From: Streptosporangium saharense
GTDB taxonomy: Bacteria; Actinomycetota; Actinomycetes; Streptosporangiales; Streptosporangiaceae
Direction: 5' to 3'
Length of the DNA stretch: 64,000 bases
NCBI RefSeq assembly: GCF_014203715.1
Contig: NZ_JACHJP010000016.1
Coordinates: 1-64,000, forward strand
Numbering within the stretch: the first letter of the stretch is position 1; every line of letters begins with the position of its first letter. Below are positions 50,157-59,227 of the stretch, in pieces. Below the pieces are notes generated by a model. That model did not search any database and was not told the origin of the DNA. It was given only the letters and a program-made list of their open reading frames with translations. The position numbers and the translations under genes are program-made.

Positions 50157-51257
50157 TCAGCCGTCGGCGAGGCCCGTGAGGAACGCGCGCAGCGCCCTGC
50201 GATAGGGCTCGATCGTGGTGATGTCGGCGTATTCGTCGGGACCGTGCTGCCCGTCCCCGCCGATGCCGAAGATGACGGCGTCGATGCCCTTGCGGTAGTA
50301 GAACCGGCAGTCGGCGGCGCCGTGCTTGCGCAGCAGATCGCCGTCGTAGCCCTGCTCGCGGGCCGCTCGCCGGAGCCCGAGCACCTCTGGCCGCCCTGGG
50401 TCGGCGTGGTGCGGTGGGGCGACGTGGGTGACGACGGGCGCGACGCCGGGGGCGCAGAAGCCCGCCAGGTGCGCGGTGATCTCCTCCTCGGTCCTGCCGT
50501 CCAGGTCGGGGTCACCGGCCGGGAAGCGGATGTCCAGCCACGCCTCCGCCTCGTCGGGCACCTGGTTGCGGGCCAGGTTGGGCGTCTCGATCCTGGCGAC
50601 GTTCACCGTGGTCCGCCACGCCTCCTCGGTCGCCACGGGGTAGCGCTCCAGCAGGGCGCCCACGCTGTGGTGCAGCTTGAGCAGCGCGTTGTCGCCGAGC
50701 CACTGGTAGGCGCTGTGCGCGCCCCGGCCGCTCGCCCGCAGGTTCGCGGTGACCATCCCCTTGGAGTCGGTCACGACCCGCAGCCCACTCTGCTCGCCGA
50801 TGACGACGAAGTCACCGCTCACGCCCCGGTCGATCTGGTGCGCCGTGCCGTCGAGGCCGCCGACCTCCTCGTCGGTGACGAGCTGCAGCCCGATGGGGTA
50901 CGGCAGCGCCCCCGCCAGCTCGCGGAAGACCAGCGCCTCGACCAGGGCGGAGACCTTCATGTCGTGGGCGCCCCTGCCGTACAGCCGGGTCCCGTCGAGA
51001 CGCGGGCGGAACTGGTGCGGCGGCGCGGGCACCACGTCGAGGTGGGCGTTGAGGATGACCCGGAAATGGGGGCGCCGGGAGCCGGAATAGACGAGCGCGC
51101 TCGGCTTGCCGTTCGAGAAGAACCGCTCGACCGTGAAGGCGTCGGTGACGAGGCCGAGCACGAGTTCGAGCGCCTCGCGCAGGTCACCGGGGCGGTCGGC
51201 GGTGGACGGCACGGCGAGCAATCGCCGTGCCGTCACGAGGAGGGAGTCGAGGTCCAC
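50157..51257 (-). CDS. M20-type peptidase at the end of the egt operon
   Basis: A 366-aa M20 metallopeptidase: metal His and Asp in LNAHLDVVPAPP and YGRGAHDMK, catalytic Glu in LVTDEEVGG, dimer-domain GRGAHSAYQW and a last metal His in GIGGDGQHGPDEY. It probably hydrolyses a dipeptide or acyl-amino acid. It starts 15 bp after egtD, so it is co-transcribed with the ergothioneine genes and might process a pathway peptide or recycle a side product; it is not the PLP-type EgtE lyase. Confidence 0.88.
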   Translation of the reverse strand: MDLDSLLVTARRLLAVPSTADRPGDLREALELVLGLVTDAFTVERFFSNGKPSALVYSGSRRPHFRVILNAHLDVVPAPPHQFRPRLDGTRLYGRGAHDMKVSALVEALVFRELAGALPYPIGLQLVTDEEVGGLDGTAHQIDRGVSGDFVVIGEQSGLRVVTDSKGMVTANLRASGRGAHSAYQWLGDNALLKLHHSVGALLERYPVATEEAWRTTVNVARIETPNLARNQVPDEAEAWLDIRFPAGDPDLDGRTEEEITAHLAGFCAPGVAPVVTHVAPPHHADPGRPEVLGLRRAAREQGYDGDLLRKHGAADCRFYYRKGIDAVIFGIGGDGQHGPDEYADITTIEPYRRALRAFLTGLADG

Positions 51258-51272
51258 CGCCTCATCGTCCCC

Positions 51273-52253
51273 CTACGCGTGGGCGAGAACCAGGGTGAAG
51301 TCCCCCGTCGGGTCCGTGTAGGTCTGGCCCGGCGTGAACCCGGCCGCGACCAGCTCCCCGTTCAGCCCCTCAGGACGGAACTTGGCGCTGATCTCCGTCC
51401 GGGTCTCCTCGCCCTCCTCGAAGGAGACCGACAGGTCGAGGGCGACGATCCGCACGGTCATGGCGCGGCTCGCGCGCAGCCGCATCTCGATCCAGTCGTT
51501 GCGCTCGTCGTACAGCGCGACGTGCTCGAAGGCGTCCGGGTCGAAGTCGGCCTCCAGCCTGTGGTTGATCACGTGCAGGACGTTCCTGTTGAAGGCCGCG
51601 GTCACCCCGGCCGCGTCGTCGTAGGCCGCGACCAGCCGCCCGGTGTCCTTCACCAGGTCGGCCCCCAGCAGGAAGGAGTCACCGGGGGAGAGCGTGTCGC
51701 GCAGCTCCTTCAGGAACACGGCCCTGGCCTCGGGGTCGAGGTTGCCGATGGTGCCGCCGAGGAAGGCCACCATCCGCCGCCCCCGCTTCGGCAGCAGCGC
51801 CAGGTGGCGTTCGAAGTCGGCGCAGACCGCGTGCACCTCCGTCCCCGGGTAGCGGGCCGCCAGGCGCCGGGCGGCGTCGCGGAGGGTGACGGCGTCCACG
51901 TCCACCGGGGTGTAGGCGCGCAGCCTCCCCACCGAGGCCAGGGCGTCGAGCAGCAGCACCGTCTTCTCGCTGGTCCCCGAACCCAGCTCGACCAGCGTGT
52001 CCGCCCCGCTGTCGGCGGCGATGTCGGTGGAGTGCCTGCGCAGGATGGACAGCTCCCTGCGGGTCGGGTAGTACTCGGGCAGCCGGGTGATCTGGGAGAA
52101 CAGCTCGCTGCCGGTCTCGTCGTAGAACCACTTCGGCGGCAGCCACTTGGGGTCGGACGACAACCCGGCGCGGACGTCGTTCTCCAGGGCCTGGCTGAGG
52201 TAGTCGTCACCGAGATGGCTGGTCAGGCGTACGTCGGACTGGCTCACGGGCAT
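51273..52253 (-). CDS. egtD: EgtD, histidine N-alpha-methyltransferase
   Basis: A 326-aa SAM-dependent enzyme that trimethylates histidine to hercynine, the first step of ergothioneine synthesis. Family marks: PPKWFYDETGSELFSQITRL, EYYPTRRE, SAM motif LVELGSGTSEKT and AYTPVDVD, AFLGGTIGN. Length is that of mycobacterial EgtD. It follows egtC by 22 bp. Confidence 0.95.
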   Translation of the reverse strand: MPVSQSDVRLTSHLGDDYLSQALENDVRAGLSSDPKWLPPKWFYDETGSELFSQITRLPEYYPTRRELSILRRHSTDIAADSGADTLVELGSGTSEKTVLLLDALASVGRLRAYTPVDVDAVTLRDAARRLAARYPGTEVHAVCADFERHLALLPKRGRRMVAFLGGTIGNLDPEARAVFLKELRDTLSPGDSFLLGADLVKDTGRLVAAYDDAAGVTAAFNRNVLHVINHRLEADFDPDAFEHVALYDERNDWIEMRLRASRAMTVRIVALDLSVSFEEGEETRTEISAKFRPEGLNGELVAAGFTPGQTYTDPTGDFTLVLAHA

Positions 52254-52275
52254 GATGACTCCTTGATGTCGCAGG

Positions 52276-52986
52276 TCACAGTGGCTGGACGCGCACGCCG
52301 TCGAAGGACGCGAGCACCAGACTCCGATCCGGTACGGCCTGCCAGCCGGGCCGGTCGTCGAGCGGCTCGCTGGCGACGAGCACGCCGTCGTCGAGGTTGA
52401 GGAAGAGCGTGTCGCCCCAGGTGGTGGCGGCCAGGGACGAGCCGTCGCTGGCGAGGAGGTTCAGCCGCCCCGCGGGGTCCTTGGTCCCGGCGTTGACGAC
52501 GACCTCGGACAGGGCGTCGCCGAGGGTGAGACCGGCGCGGCGCCGTACGAAAACGGCGGCGGCGACCCAGGCGGCGTCGCAGGTGCTCTCCGCGCCCGCG
52601 CCGTCCGCGAGCTCCCTGACGGGGCCACGGGCGACGCGGCCGTTGTGGCTGAGCAGCCACGCCCCGTCGGTGAAGGGCGCGGTGGCGCTCTCCTCGATCG
52701 GCATGCCGACGCTGGCCGACCGCACGGCCGCCAGCAGGCAGCTCGACCGGGCGACCTCGGCCAGGGCGGGCAGGTTGGCGTCCGCCCACATGGGGACGGA
52801 ACGGCGGTAACGCACCGGCTCGGCACGGGCCGCGTCGTACCACCCGATGCCGAAGCCGTCGGCGTTGATCAGGCCGTGGCGCTGCATGCGCGGGGCGTAG
52901 GACTGCCGCAGCAGGCCGTGCTCCGGCTCGCTGACCAGTGAGGCGACGGACCGGGGAGCGCCGAGCCAGGCGGCGTGACGGCACAT
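52276..52986 (-). CDS. egtC: EgtC, class II glutamine amidotransferase-type hydrolase
   Basis: A 236-aa N-terminal-nucleophile amidohydrolase that removes the gamma-glutamyl group from the sulfoxide intermediate. The start MCRHAAWLG gives Cys2 as nucleophile after Met removal; FGIGWYD and WLLSHNGRV are the class II amidotransferase marks. Adjacent to egtB with no gap. Confidence 0.93.
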   Translation of the reverse strand: MCRHAAWLGAPRSVASLVSEPEHGLLRQSYAPRMQRHGLINADGFGIGWYDAARAEPVRYRRSVPMWADANLPALAEVARSSCLLAAVRSASVGMPIEESATAPFTDGAWLLSHNGRVARGPVRELADGAGAESTCDAAWVAAAVFVRRRAGLTLGDALSEVVVNAGTKDPAGRLNLLASDGSSLAATTWGDTLFLNLDDGVLVASEPLDDRPGWQAVPDRSLVLASFDGVRVQPL

Positions 52987-54297
52987 CTACCGCAGCTCCG
53001 AACGCTCTGCCGACACTGACCGGGCACACCGGAAGCCCGTGAAGATCTGCCTGCGGATGGGGTGGTCCCAGTTCCTGAACGTCGTGCGGACCGCCGCCGG
53101 GTCGGCCGCCCACGAGCCGCCGCGCAGCATCCGGTAGTCGCCGCCGAAGAAGACCTCGCTGTACTCCCGGTAGGGGAAGCTCCTGAAGCCCGGGTAGGGC
53201 TGGAACCCCGAGGAGGTCCACTCCCACACGTCCCCGATCATCTGCTCGGCACCGTAGAAGCTCGCCCCCGCCGGATAGGCGCCGAGAGGGGCGGGACGCG
53301 CCGCCCGGTGCCCGAGGTTGGCGAGGCCGGGGTCGGGATCGGCGTCCCCCCACGGATACTTCCTGGCCCGTTCCGCCTCGGGGTCCCAGCCGCAGGCCTT
53401 CTCCCACTCGGCCTCGGTCGGCAGCCGCTTGCCCGCCCAGCGGGCGTAGGCGTCGGCCTCGTGCCAGCACACGTGCTGGACCGGCTCGTCCATGGGGACC
53501 GGCTCCCGCCTGCCGAAGCGGGTCCGCCACCAGGTGTCGCCGTCCCTGGTCCAGAACTGCGGGGCGAAGGCGCCCGTCTCCCGCCGCCAGGCCCACCCCT
53601 CCGGGCTCCACCAGCGCGGGTCGTCGTAGCCGCCGTCCTCGACGAAGTCGGCGTAGGCCCGGTTGCCCACGGGCAGCCGGTCGATCCAGTAGGCGGGCAG
53701 GTCCACCCGGTGCGCGGGCCGCTCGTTGTCGTAGGCCCACGGCAGCGTGCTGGTCCCCATCGTGAACGGCCCGGCGGGCACGAACACCTCCTCGGGGCCG
53801 CCCGGCTTGCCCGGGGGCAGTTCGCCGTCCCTGACCAGGCCCGCGGCCCCGGAGAGCTGCCAGGTGGCGAGCATCGTCTCGTCGTGCTGGTGCTCGTGCT
53901 GGATCACCAGCCCGAAGACGAAGGCGTCCCGGTGCAGCGGGTCGGAACTCTCCGGGTCGAGCCTGTCCAGGACGTCGAGCACCCGCCCCCGCACCCCCTC
54001 GATGTAACGGCGCGCCTCGACAGGCCCCAGGATGGGCAGGCTCGGCCGGTTTTTCCTGGGGTGCTTGAACGCGTCGTACAGGTCGTCGATCTCTGGACGC
54101 AACGGGGTGATTCCCCCGGCCTCCCGCAACACCCACAGCTCCTCGTAGTTGCCGACGTGCGCCAGGTCCCACACCAGCGGCGACATCAGTGGCGAGTGCT
54201 GCCTGACCAGCAGGTCGTCCTCGGCCTCCGTGTAGGCCAGCGACCGACCACGCACCGCGGTCAACTCGGCGGCGATGCGCTCCTTGAAGTCGTTCAT
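52987..54297 (-). CDS. egtB: EgtB, hercynine oxygenase
   Basis: A 436-aa iron enzyme that joins hercynine and gamma-glutamylcysteine by C-S bond formation. DinB-like N-terminus with a His iron ligand in WDLAHVGNYEELW and HEHQHDE (HxxxH pair); C-terminal FGE-sulfatase domain with FVPAGPFTMGTS, VCWHEADAYARWAGKRLPTE and WEWTSSGFQPYPGF. ATG 54,297 overlaps egtA by four bases. Confidence 0.95.
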   Translation of the reverse strand: MNDFKERIAAELTAVRGRSLAYTEAEDDLLVRQHSPLMSPLVWDLAHVGNYEELWVLREAGGITPLRPEIDDLYDAFKHPRKNRPSLPILGPVEARRYIEGVRGRVLDVLDRLDPESSDPLHRDAFVFGLVIQHEHQHDETMLATWQLSGAAGLVRDGELPPGKPGGPEEVFVPAGPFTMGTSTLPWAYDNERPAHRVDLPAYWIDRLPVGNRAYADFVEDGGYDDPRWWSPEGWAWRRETGAFAPQFWTRDGDTWWRTRFGRREPVPMDEPVQHVCWHEADAYARWAGKRLPTEAEWEKACGWDPEAERARKYPWGDADPDPGLANLGHRAARPAPLGAYPAGASFYGAEQMIGDVWEWTSSGFQPYPGFRSFPYREYSEVFFGGDYRMLRGGSWAADPAAVRTTFRNWDHPIRRQIFTGFRCARSVSAERSELR

Positions 54298-55517
54298 GCG
54301 TGTCCTTCCTCCGTCAACCAGGCCGACAGGCGCGGTCCCGGTTCTCCGGCGAGCTCCAGCAGGTCGTAGGCGGGGGGTCGCCCGGTCGTCACGTGACGGT
54401 CGGTGTAGGCGGAGACCCGCGCGGTCAGCGCGCGGTCGGCGCCGAGCCTGGGCAGTGCCTCCTCCGCGGCGCGGAAGCACTCCTCGGCCGCCCGGCGCAG
54501 TCGCGGGTCGGTGAGGCCGCAGCGGGCCGCCTCAAGCCACATCCCCGCGTACGGCTCCGCCGCCGCCAGCGCCGTGTCCGCCGCCCTGTCATCAACGACC
54601 AGGGCGTGGGTGACCGCCACGCACACCGGCCAGTTCGCCGGGTGCTGGGCGTCGAGATAGCGGATCTCCAGCCAGCCGCGCGGCCGTACCGGAGGGAAGA
54701 TCGTCGTGGCGTGGTAGGCCAGGTCGGCCAGGGTCGGTGGGGGCACGGGCGCGTCCAGCCAGTCGCGGAAGGTCGAGCCGTCGCGGATCGTGCGGTAGCG
54801 GCCGCCCTCGCGCACCAGCATCAGCCGGGCGTCGAGGAGATAGGAGGTCCAGTCGGCCACGGGGTCCCCGGTGGCCGGGACGGGGGCGGTTCTGGTGCGG
54901 TCGAGGTTCTCCCACACCTCCTGACGTCCCGACATCCACCCGCACGGCCGTCCCTCACGCAGCGAGGAGTTGGCGAACGCGGCCAGCAGGATCGGGCCGA
55001 GCCGGTGGGCGCGTTCCCAGCGCGCCGAAGGTCTGTCGCCCAGGTCCAGGTTGACCTGGATCGACGCGGTCGAGCACATCATCAACGCCCCGTACGGCAG
55101 GCCGAGGAACTCGGCCATCGCGTCGTAACGGGGCAGGTGTAACTGCCGTCTCGCGGGCCGTACGGGATCGTGGCCTGCCCCCGCCAGGGCCAGACCGGCT
55201 CCGCGCAGTGCCCGGCTCGCGGCGTCCACGTCGGCACGCATCCGGGTGATCGCCTCGGACAGCGGGCCCGCGGGTCCCGACAGTTCGAGTTGCCCGCCGG
55301 GCTCGAACGTCACCCGGCTTCCGCCGTCCAGGGGTGGCAGGACGGCGGCGGTCCTGTTCAGCGGTACCTGCTCGCCGGTGGCCGTACGGTCGAAGACCAG
55401 GAACTCCAGCTCGATCCCCACCTCGTCCCCGGTGGCACCGAGGAAGCAGTCCCGCGCGAAGGCCTCCACATCGGAGGCATTCCGGATCGGCGCGTCCTCG
55501 GCCACAAGACCGGTCAT
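54294..55517 (-). CDS. egtA: EgtA, glutamate-cysteine ligase
   Basis: A 407-aa ATP-dependent ligase making gamma-glutamylcysteine for ergothioneine. It has IELEFLVFD near the N-terminus, VTFEPGGQLELSGP, the substrate-site MMCSTASIQVNLD, FANSSLREG and LEIRYLDAQ. First gene of the operon egtA-B-C-D-M20, with no egtE visible. The promoter region includes the palindrome at 55,545. Confidence 0.93.
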   Translation of the reverse strand: MTGLVAEDAPIRNASDVEAFARDCFLGATGDEVGIELEFLVFDRTATGEQVPLNRTAAVLPPLDGGSRVTFEPGGQLELSGPAGPLSEAITRMRADVDAASRALRGAGLALAGAGHDPVRPARRQLHLPRYDAMAEFLGLPYGALMMCSTASIQVNLDLGDRPSARWERAHRLGPILLAAFANSSLREGRPCGWMSGRQEVWENLDRTRTAPVPATGDPVADWTSYLLDARLMLVREGGRYRTIRDGSTFRDWLDAPVPPPTLADLAYHATTIFPPVRPRGWLEIRYLDAQHPANWPVCVAVTHALVVDDRAADTALAAAEPYAGMWLEAARCGLTDPRLRRAAEECFRAAEEALPRLGADRALTARVSAYTDRHVTTGRPPAYDLLELAGEPGPRLSAWLTEEGHA

Positions 55518-55544
55518 CGTCTCTCCTTTTCGCCTGATGTGTTT

Positions 55545-55558
55545 GGGTCTATAGACCC
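55545..55558. promoter_or_regulatory. Palindromic operator between egtA and a zinc-finger gene
   Basis: GGGTCTATAGACCC is a perfect 14-bp palindrome 27 bp before egtA on the minus strand and 91 bp before the divergent gene at 55,649. Position fits a repressor site for egtA or both genes. Confidence 0.6.
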
Positions 55559-55648
55559 GTGAGGCGCGTAGGCGTTACAGGAGGAGATCGGACATGTGTA
55601 ACGGATTGGGGGGTTCGTGGCACTGTCCCGTATGGAACGGGGGCTGCG

Positions 55649-55993
55649 ATGAGCCGGGCGAGCCTGGGCTGCCGTGAGGTCGGCGGGCTCGTCACGTGTT
55701 ATCTGGAGGGAGCCCTGCCCGCGGGGACGCGGCGGCGCTTCGAGGAGCACCTGACCGGATGCGCCCTGTGTCCGGCCCTCCTGGAGCGGGTCCGGGTGAC
55801 GGTCGAGGTCCTGCGGGCCTTCGGCGGCGGTGACGTTCCGCAGGAGGTGCTCACGCGGCTGTGCGCGGCCTTCGACGCCCCGGACGGCCCGGCGCGGGCG
55901 TCAGGGCGGCGGCATCTGTCGTCGGTGCCCGGCTCAGGAGCCGCGCCGCTCCTCGATCCTGGAGTTCCGCCGGTCGCGGAAGGCGGCCAGTAG
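55649..55993 (+). CDS. Zinc-finger anti-sigma-like protein
   Basis: A 114-aa protein. Residues 6-55 form a ZAS-like fold: LVTCYLEGALPAG then FEEHLTGCALCP with the H-x3-C-x2-C zinc motif, similar to the anti-sigma protein encoded at 55,934-56,239 on the other strand. The remaining 60 residues are loosely structured with no membrane helix. Its last 60 bases overlap, antisense, the end of that gene. It may bind an ECF sigma factor or be a relic of duplication. Confidence 0.7.
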   Translation: MSRASLGCREVGGLVTCYLEGALPAGTRRRFEEHLTGCALCPALLERVRVTVEVLRAFGGGDVPQEVLTRLCAAFDAPDGPARASGRRHLSSVPGSGAAPLLDPGVPPVAEGGQ

Positions 55994-56239
55994 CCGTTCC
56001 CGCGCCTGATCGGGCAGCGGCTCCGGCCGCAGGGTGCCCAGGGCGGTGACGGTCACGCGGAACTGGTGCAGGTAGTGTCCGCAGCTCTCGCAGGCGCCGA
56101 GGTGCTCCTCGAACAGGTTCCCGGTGGGTTCGTCGAGGTCACCGTCCAGATAGGAGGTGACGAGCTCCACCCACTCGTCGCAACTGAACCGCTTCACGAC
56201 GTGAAACGCCTTACCGTCTCTGAACTGAACCGATTTCAC
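55934..56239 (-). CDS. Zinc-finger anti-sigma factor
   Basis: A 101-aa soluble anti-sigma factor. CDEWVELVTSYLDGDLDE, then FEEHLGACESC with the H-x3-C-x2-C zinc motif, as in RsrA-type ZAS proteins. GTG 56,239 shares a base with the sigma-factor stop (TAGTG), showing translational coupling. No membrane helix, so sensing is probably cytoplasmic. Confidence 0.85.
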   Translation of the reverse strand: MKSVQFRDGKAFHVVKRFSCDEWVELVTSYLDGDLDEPTGNLFEEHLGACESCGHYLHQFRVTVTALGTLRPEPLPDQARERLLAAFRDRRNSRIEERRGS

Positions 56240-56892
56240 TACGCCGACCGCCTCGCCGTCTCGAAATAATCCTCCAGGCGTCCGCGCACCGCCACGCGGG
56301 CGCGGTGCAGCAGAACCCGCTGGTTGGCCGGGGAGACCTCCAGGATCTCGCAGACCTCCTCCGAGGTGCACCCCTCGACATCACGAAGTGTGATGACGGC
56401 GCGCTGTCTTGGGGGAAGTTCGGCCAGGGCCGCCGCGATCAGGTCACGCACCTCGGCGGCCAGCACCTCGCCCTCGGGGGTCGACCAGGCCGAGGGGACG
56501 TTCTTCCAGTGCCCGGGGAACGGGTCGTCGGGCCCCTGGAAGAGCGGCCGCTCCGCGACGGGCTCCGCCCGATGTTCGAAGGCGCTGCTCCACGGTACCG
56601 TGCGGTTCTCGCGCAGCCCCCGCTTCCTGGCGGTGTTGACCAGGATGCGGTAGACCCAGGTCTTGACGGACGAACGGCCCTCGAAGCCGTCGATACCCCT
56701 GATCACCGCGAGCCAGGTGTCCTGCACGACCTCCTCCGCGGAGTCGTTGGTCGACACGTGGGAGCGGGCGAGCCAGAGCATGCCCCTCGACCACGTGTCC
56801 AGCAGGGCCGCGAACATCGCCTCGTCCCCGGCGCGCAGAGCCGCGACGACGACGTCATCCGGGGGGAGCCTGCTGCCCGTGAAGGACTCCAC
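56239..56892 (-). CDS. ECF RNA polymerase sigma factor
   Basis: A 217-aa sigma factor: sigma-2 (about 12-80: MFAALLDTWSRGMLWLARSH, AEEVVQDTWLAVIRGIDGFE, KTWVYRILVNTARKRG) and sigma-4 (about 145-205: LPPRQRAVITLRDVEGCTSE, SPANQRVLLHRARVAV). I chose GTG 56,892, which has AAGGAGG at the right distance; the longer frame adds 69 residues without a domain. The anti-sigma gene follows directly. Confidence 0.92.
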   Translation of the reverse strand: MESFTGSRLPPDDVVVAALRAGDEAMFAALLDTWSRGMLWLARSHVSTNDSAEEVVQDTWLAVIRGIDGFEGRSSVKTWVYRILVNTARKRGLRENRTVPWSSAFEHRAEPVAERPLFQGPDDPFPGHWKNVPSAWSTPEGEVLAAEVRDLIAAALAELPPRQRAVITLRDVEGCTSEEVCEILEVSPANQRVLLHRARVAVRGRLEDYFETARRSA

Positions 56893-57157
56893 GATCGCCT
56901 CCTTGCGGTCGGGCGCCTGCAACGCCGCTCTCGTGCCCGGGGACACGAGAAGGTGTCCGGACCGTTCCCTCCGGTGCGGCGCCCCCGACTGCGAGATGAA
57001 GGTTCCCAAATAGGGGCGATCCAACACTTCTCCCATGGGAGACAGCGCGGGGGCACGGAAAGACGCGGTCCAGGGGGTACGGTTCCCCGGCACGGCCATG
57101 CGTTACACCGTTATTACGTGACGTTCCCGAAATTTCCCCGTTGTTCGTGAAGCGTTC

Positions 57158-57787
57158 TCATGCGTCGGGGATTCCCAGCATGCGATCGACCAGTTGGTGG
57201 AGGTGGGCCCGCAGCCGGGGCTTCGTCCTGGGGTTGTCGGGGTCGGGCGGATCGGGCGGGGCGAGGGCCTCGCCGTGCAGGAAGCCGTACATGCTCCAGG
57301 CCAGCGTCCGCACCAGCAGGTCCAGGTCGGTGCCGCCGTCGATGATCCCGTCCCTGGCCGCCGAGCGCAGCGCGTCCCTGGTGATGTTGATGATCGGGAC
57401 CGCGTACTTCTGTTCGAGGTCGGGGATGTCGGCGGCGTCGCCGAGCCAGCGGTGCATCCACAGCGCGGGGATCTGCGGGTTGGACAGGCACAACTCCAGA
57501 TAGCGGTCCACGAGGGTGTGCATGGCCTCGGAGACCCCGGCCGCGTCCCGGGCGGGCAGCGACGCCAGCGCGCCCTCGACGACGGCTCGCTGGGCCTGGC
57601 TGGTCCGCTCGATGACGGCGAGGTAGAGCGCGCGTTTGTCCCCGAAGGTGTCGTGCAGCCATTCGAGGTCGTAGCCCATGGCCTCTGCCAGCCCCTGCAG
57701 GGTGGTGCCGTCATAGCCGAACGCGGCGAAAAGCCGGGTCGCGAACTCTATGACCGCCTCGCTCTGCTGCTCGTCCGCAGAAGTCAT
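57158..57787 (-). CDS. TetR family transcriptional regulator
   Basis: A 209-aa TetR regulator from ATG 57,787. The helix-turn-helix (about 8-55) has FATRLFAAFGYDGTTLQGLA and LEWLHDTFGDKRALY. The ligand part has HTLVDRYLELCLSNPQIPALW. It is divergent from the cytochrome P450 gene, with a 238-bp spacer holding a palindrome, so the P450 is its likely target. Confidence 0.88.
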   Translation of the reverse strand: MTSADEQQSEAVIEFATRLFAAFGYDGTTLQGLAEAMGYDLEWLHDTFGDKRALYLAVIERTSQAQRAVVEGALASLPARDAAGVSEAMHTLVDRYLELCLSNPQIPALWMHRWLGDAADIPDLEQKYAVPIINITRDALRSAARDGIIDGGTDLDLLVRTLAWSMYGFLHGEALAPPDPPDPDNPRTKPRLRAHLHQLVDRMLGIPDA

Positions 57788-57914
57788 GATTCGATTCAAG
57801 TCGTTGTCGCAGGTTGACGTAGCTAAGCGCTGGTTTTGGCGTGGTCAAACCTGTGTGCGCAATGGTCAGGGTGTGTCCTCCCGGTCGCGCGTCGCCTGCC
57901 CCGAGGGGGGGCGG

Positions 57915-57927
57915 TTTCCGCCGGAAA
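57915..57927. promoter_or_regulatory. Short palindrome in TetR/P450 spacer
   Basis: TTTCCGCCGGAAA is an inverted repeat in the middle of the 238-bp spacer. The same spacer has TTGAAC and an A/T-rich run near 57,960 that could be the P450 promoter. Which protein binds is not shown. Confidence 0.4.
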
Positions 57928-58025
57928 AATACTGCATTGAACGCTTAACTTCATGTGTTGCAATTTTTCGCTCACTGAGGTTTTGTGGAGAGGAACATGC
58001 GCGTCCCACTTCGAAGGAGTACGCC

Positions 58026-59219
58026 GTGAACGAAGCCGATCTCGGCCCCGTGACCCTCACCGTGGCCCGCCACGACACCTTCGATCCACCCCCTGAGCTG
58101 TCCCTTTGGCGCCAGGAGGCCCCGCTTCGCCGCATGACCTACGCCGACGGCCATCTCGGCTGGCTGGCGACCGGCCACTCGGCCGTCCGATCGATCCTCG
58201 CCGACAACCGATTCAGCACCCGGATCGAACTCCAGCACCCGGCCCTGCCGTACATGATCAAGCAACGGGCGATCCCGCTGCCTCCCGGGTTCTTCCTGCG
58301 GATGGACCCGCCGGACCACACCCGCCTGCGGCGGCTGCTGACCGGCCAGTTCACGGTCCGCAGGATGCGGCAGCTCGAACCGAGGATCGAGAAGATCGTC
58401 GCCGAGCGGCTGGACGAGATGGAGCGCCAGGGGCCGCCCGCCGACCTGGTGAGCGCGTTCGCGCTGCCCATCCCCTCGCTGGTGATCTGCGAGCTGCTCG
58501 GCGTCCCCTACACCGACCACGACCGCTTCCAGCATGACTCGGCGGTGATCGTCAGCCGGGAGGAGTCGGAACAGCGCAAGATCGAGGCCCTGGCCGACCT
58601 GTTCTCCTACCTGCACGAGCTGGTGCTCAGCAAGCGCGCGAAGCCGACCGACGACCTGCTCGGCGGGCTGGCCGAGAGCGACGAGCTGACGGACGAGGAG
58701 ATCACGGGCATCGCGCTGCTCCTGCTGGTCGCCGGGCACGAGACGACGGCGAACATGATCGCGCTCGGTACCTACGCGCTGCTGTGCAACCCCCCGCAGC
58801 TGGCGGCGCTGCGTGCCGATCCCTCCCTGGCGGCGGGGGCCGCCGAGGAACTGCTGCGCTACCTGACCATCGTCGACTTCACGACCAGGGGCGCCCTTGA
58901 GGACGTCGAGATCGAGGGCCAGACCATCAGGGCCGGGGAGACCGTGACGCTCTCGCTGCCCGCGGCCAACCGCGACCCCGAGCGGTTCGAGGAGGCCGAC
59001 GACTTCGACGTCTCCCGGCAGGCCGGCGGCCACCTGTCCTTCGGCCACGGCATCCACCAGTGCCTGGGTCAGCAGCTCGCCCGCAACGAGATGCGCATCG
59101 CCATCCCCGCGCTGCTGGAACGGCTGCCCGGCCTGCGGCTCGCCGTACCCGAGGAGGAGGTGCCGATGCGCTCGGCGATGGCCATCTACGGCGTGCACCG
59201 GCTGCCGGTGACCTGGTAG
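58026..59219 (+). CDS. Cytochrome P450
   Basis: A 397-aa soluble bacterial P450. I-helix oxygen-binding motif LLLVAGHETTANMI, K-helix E-x-x-R in AAEELLRYLT and heme-binding loop LSFGHGIHQCLGQQLAR with the ligand Cys are all present; FFLRMDPPDHTRLRRLL is typical of CYP105/107-like clans. GTG 58,026 follows AAGGAG. Ferredoxin and reductase genes are not adjacent. Substrate unknown. Probably controlled by the divergent TetR. Confidence 0.93.
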   Translation: MNEADLGPVTLTVARHDTFDPPPELSLWRQEAPLRRMTYADGHLGWLATGHSAVRSILADNRFSTRIELQHPALPYMIKQRAIPLPPGFFLRMDPPDHTRLRRLLTGQFTVRRMRQLEPRIEKIVAERLDEMERQGPPADLVSAFALPIPSLVICELLGVPYTDHDRFQHDSAVIVSREESEQRKIEALADLFSYLHELVLSKRAKPTDDLLGGLAESDELTDEEITGIALLLLVAGHETTANMIALGTYALLCNPPQLAALRADPSLAAGAAEELLRYLTIVDFTTRGALEDVEIEGQTIRAGETVTLSLPAANRDPERFEEADDFDVSRQAGGHLSFGHGIHQCLGQQLARNEMRIAIPALLERLPGLRLAVPEEEVPMRSAMAIYGVHRLPVTW

Positions 59220-59227
59220 ACGCCGGG

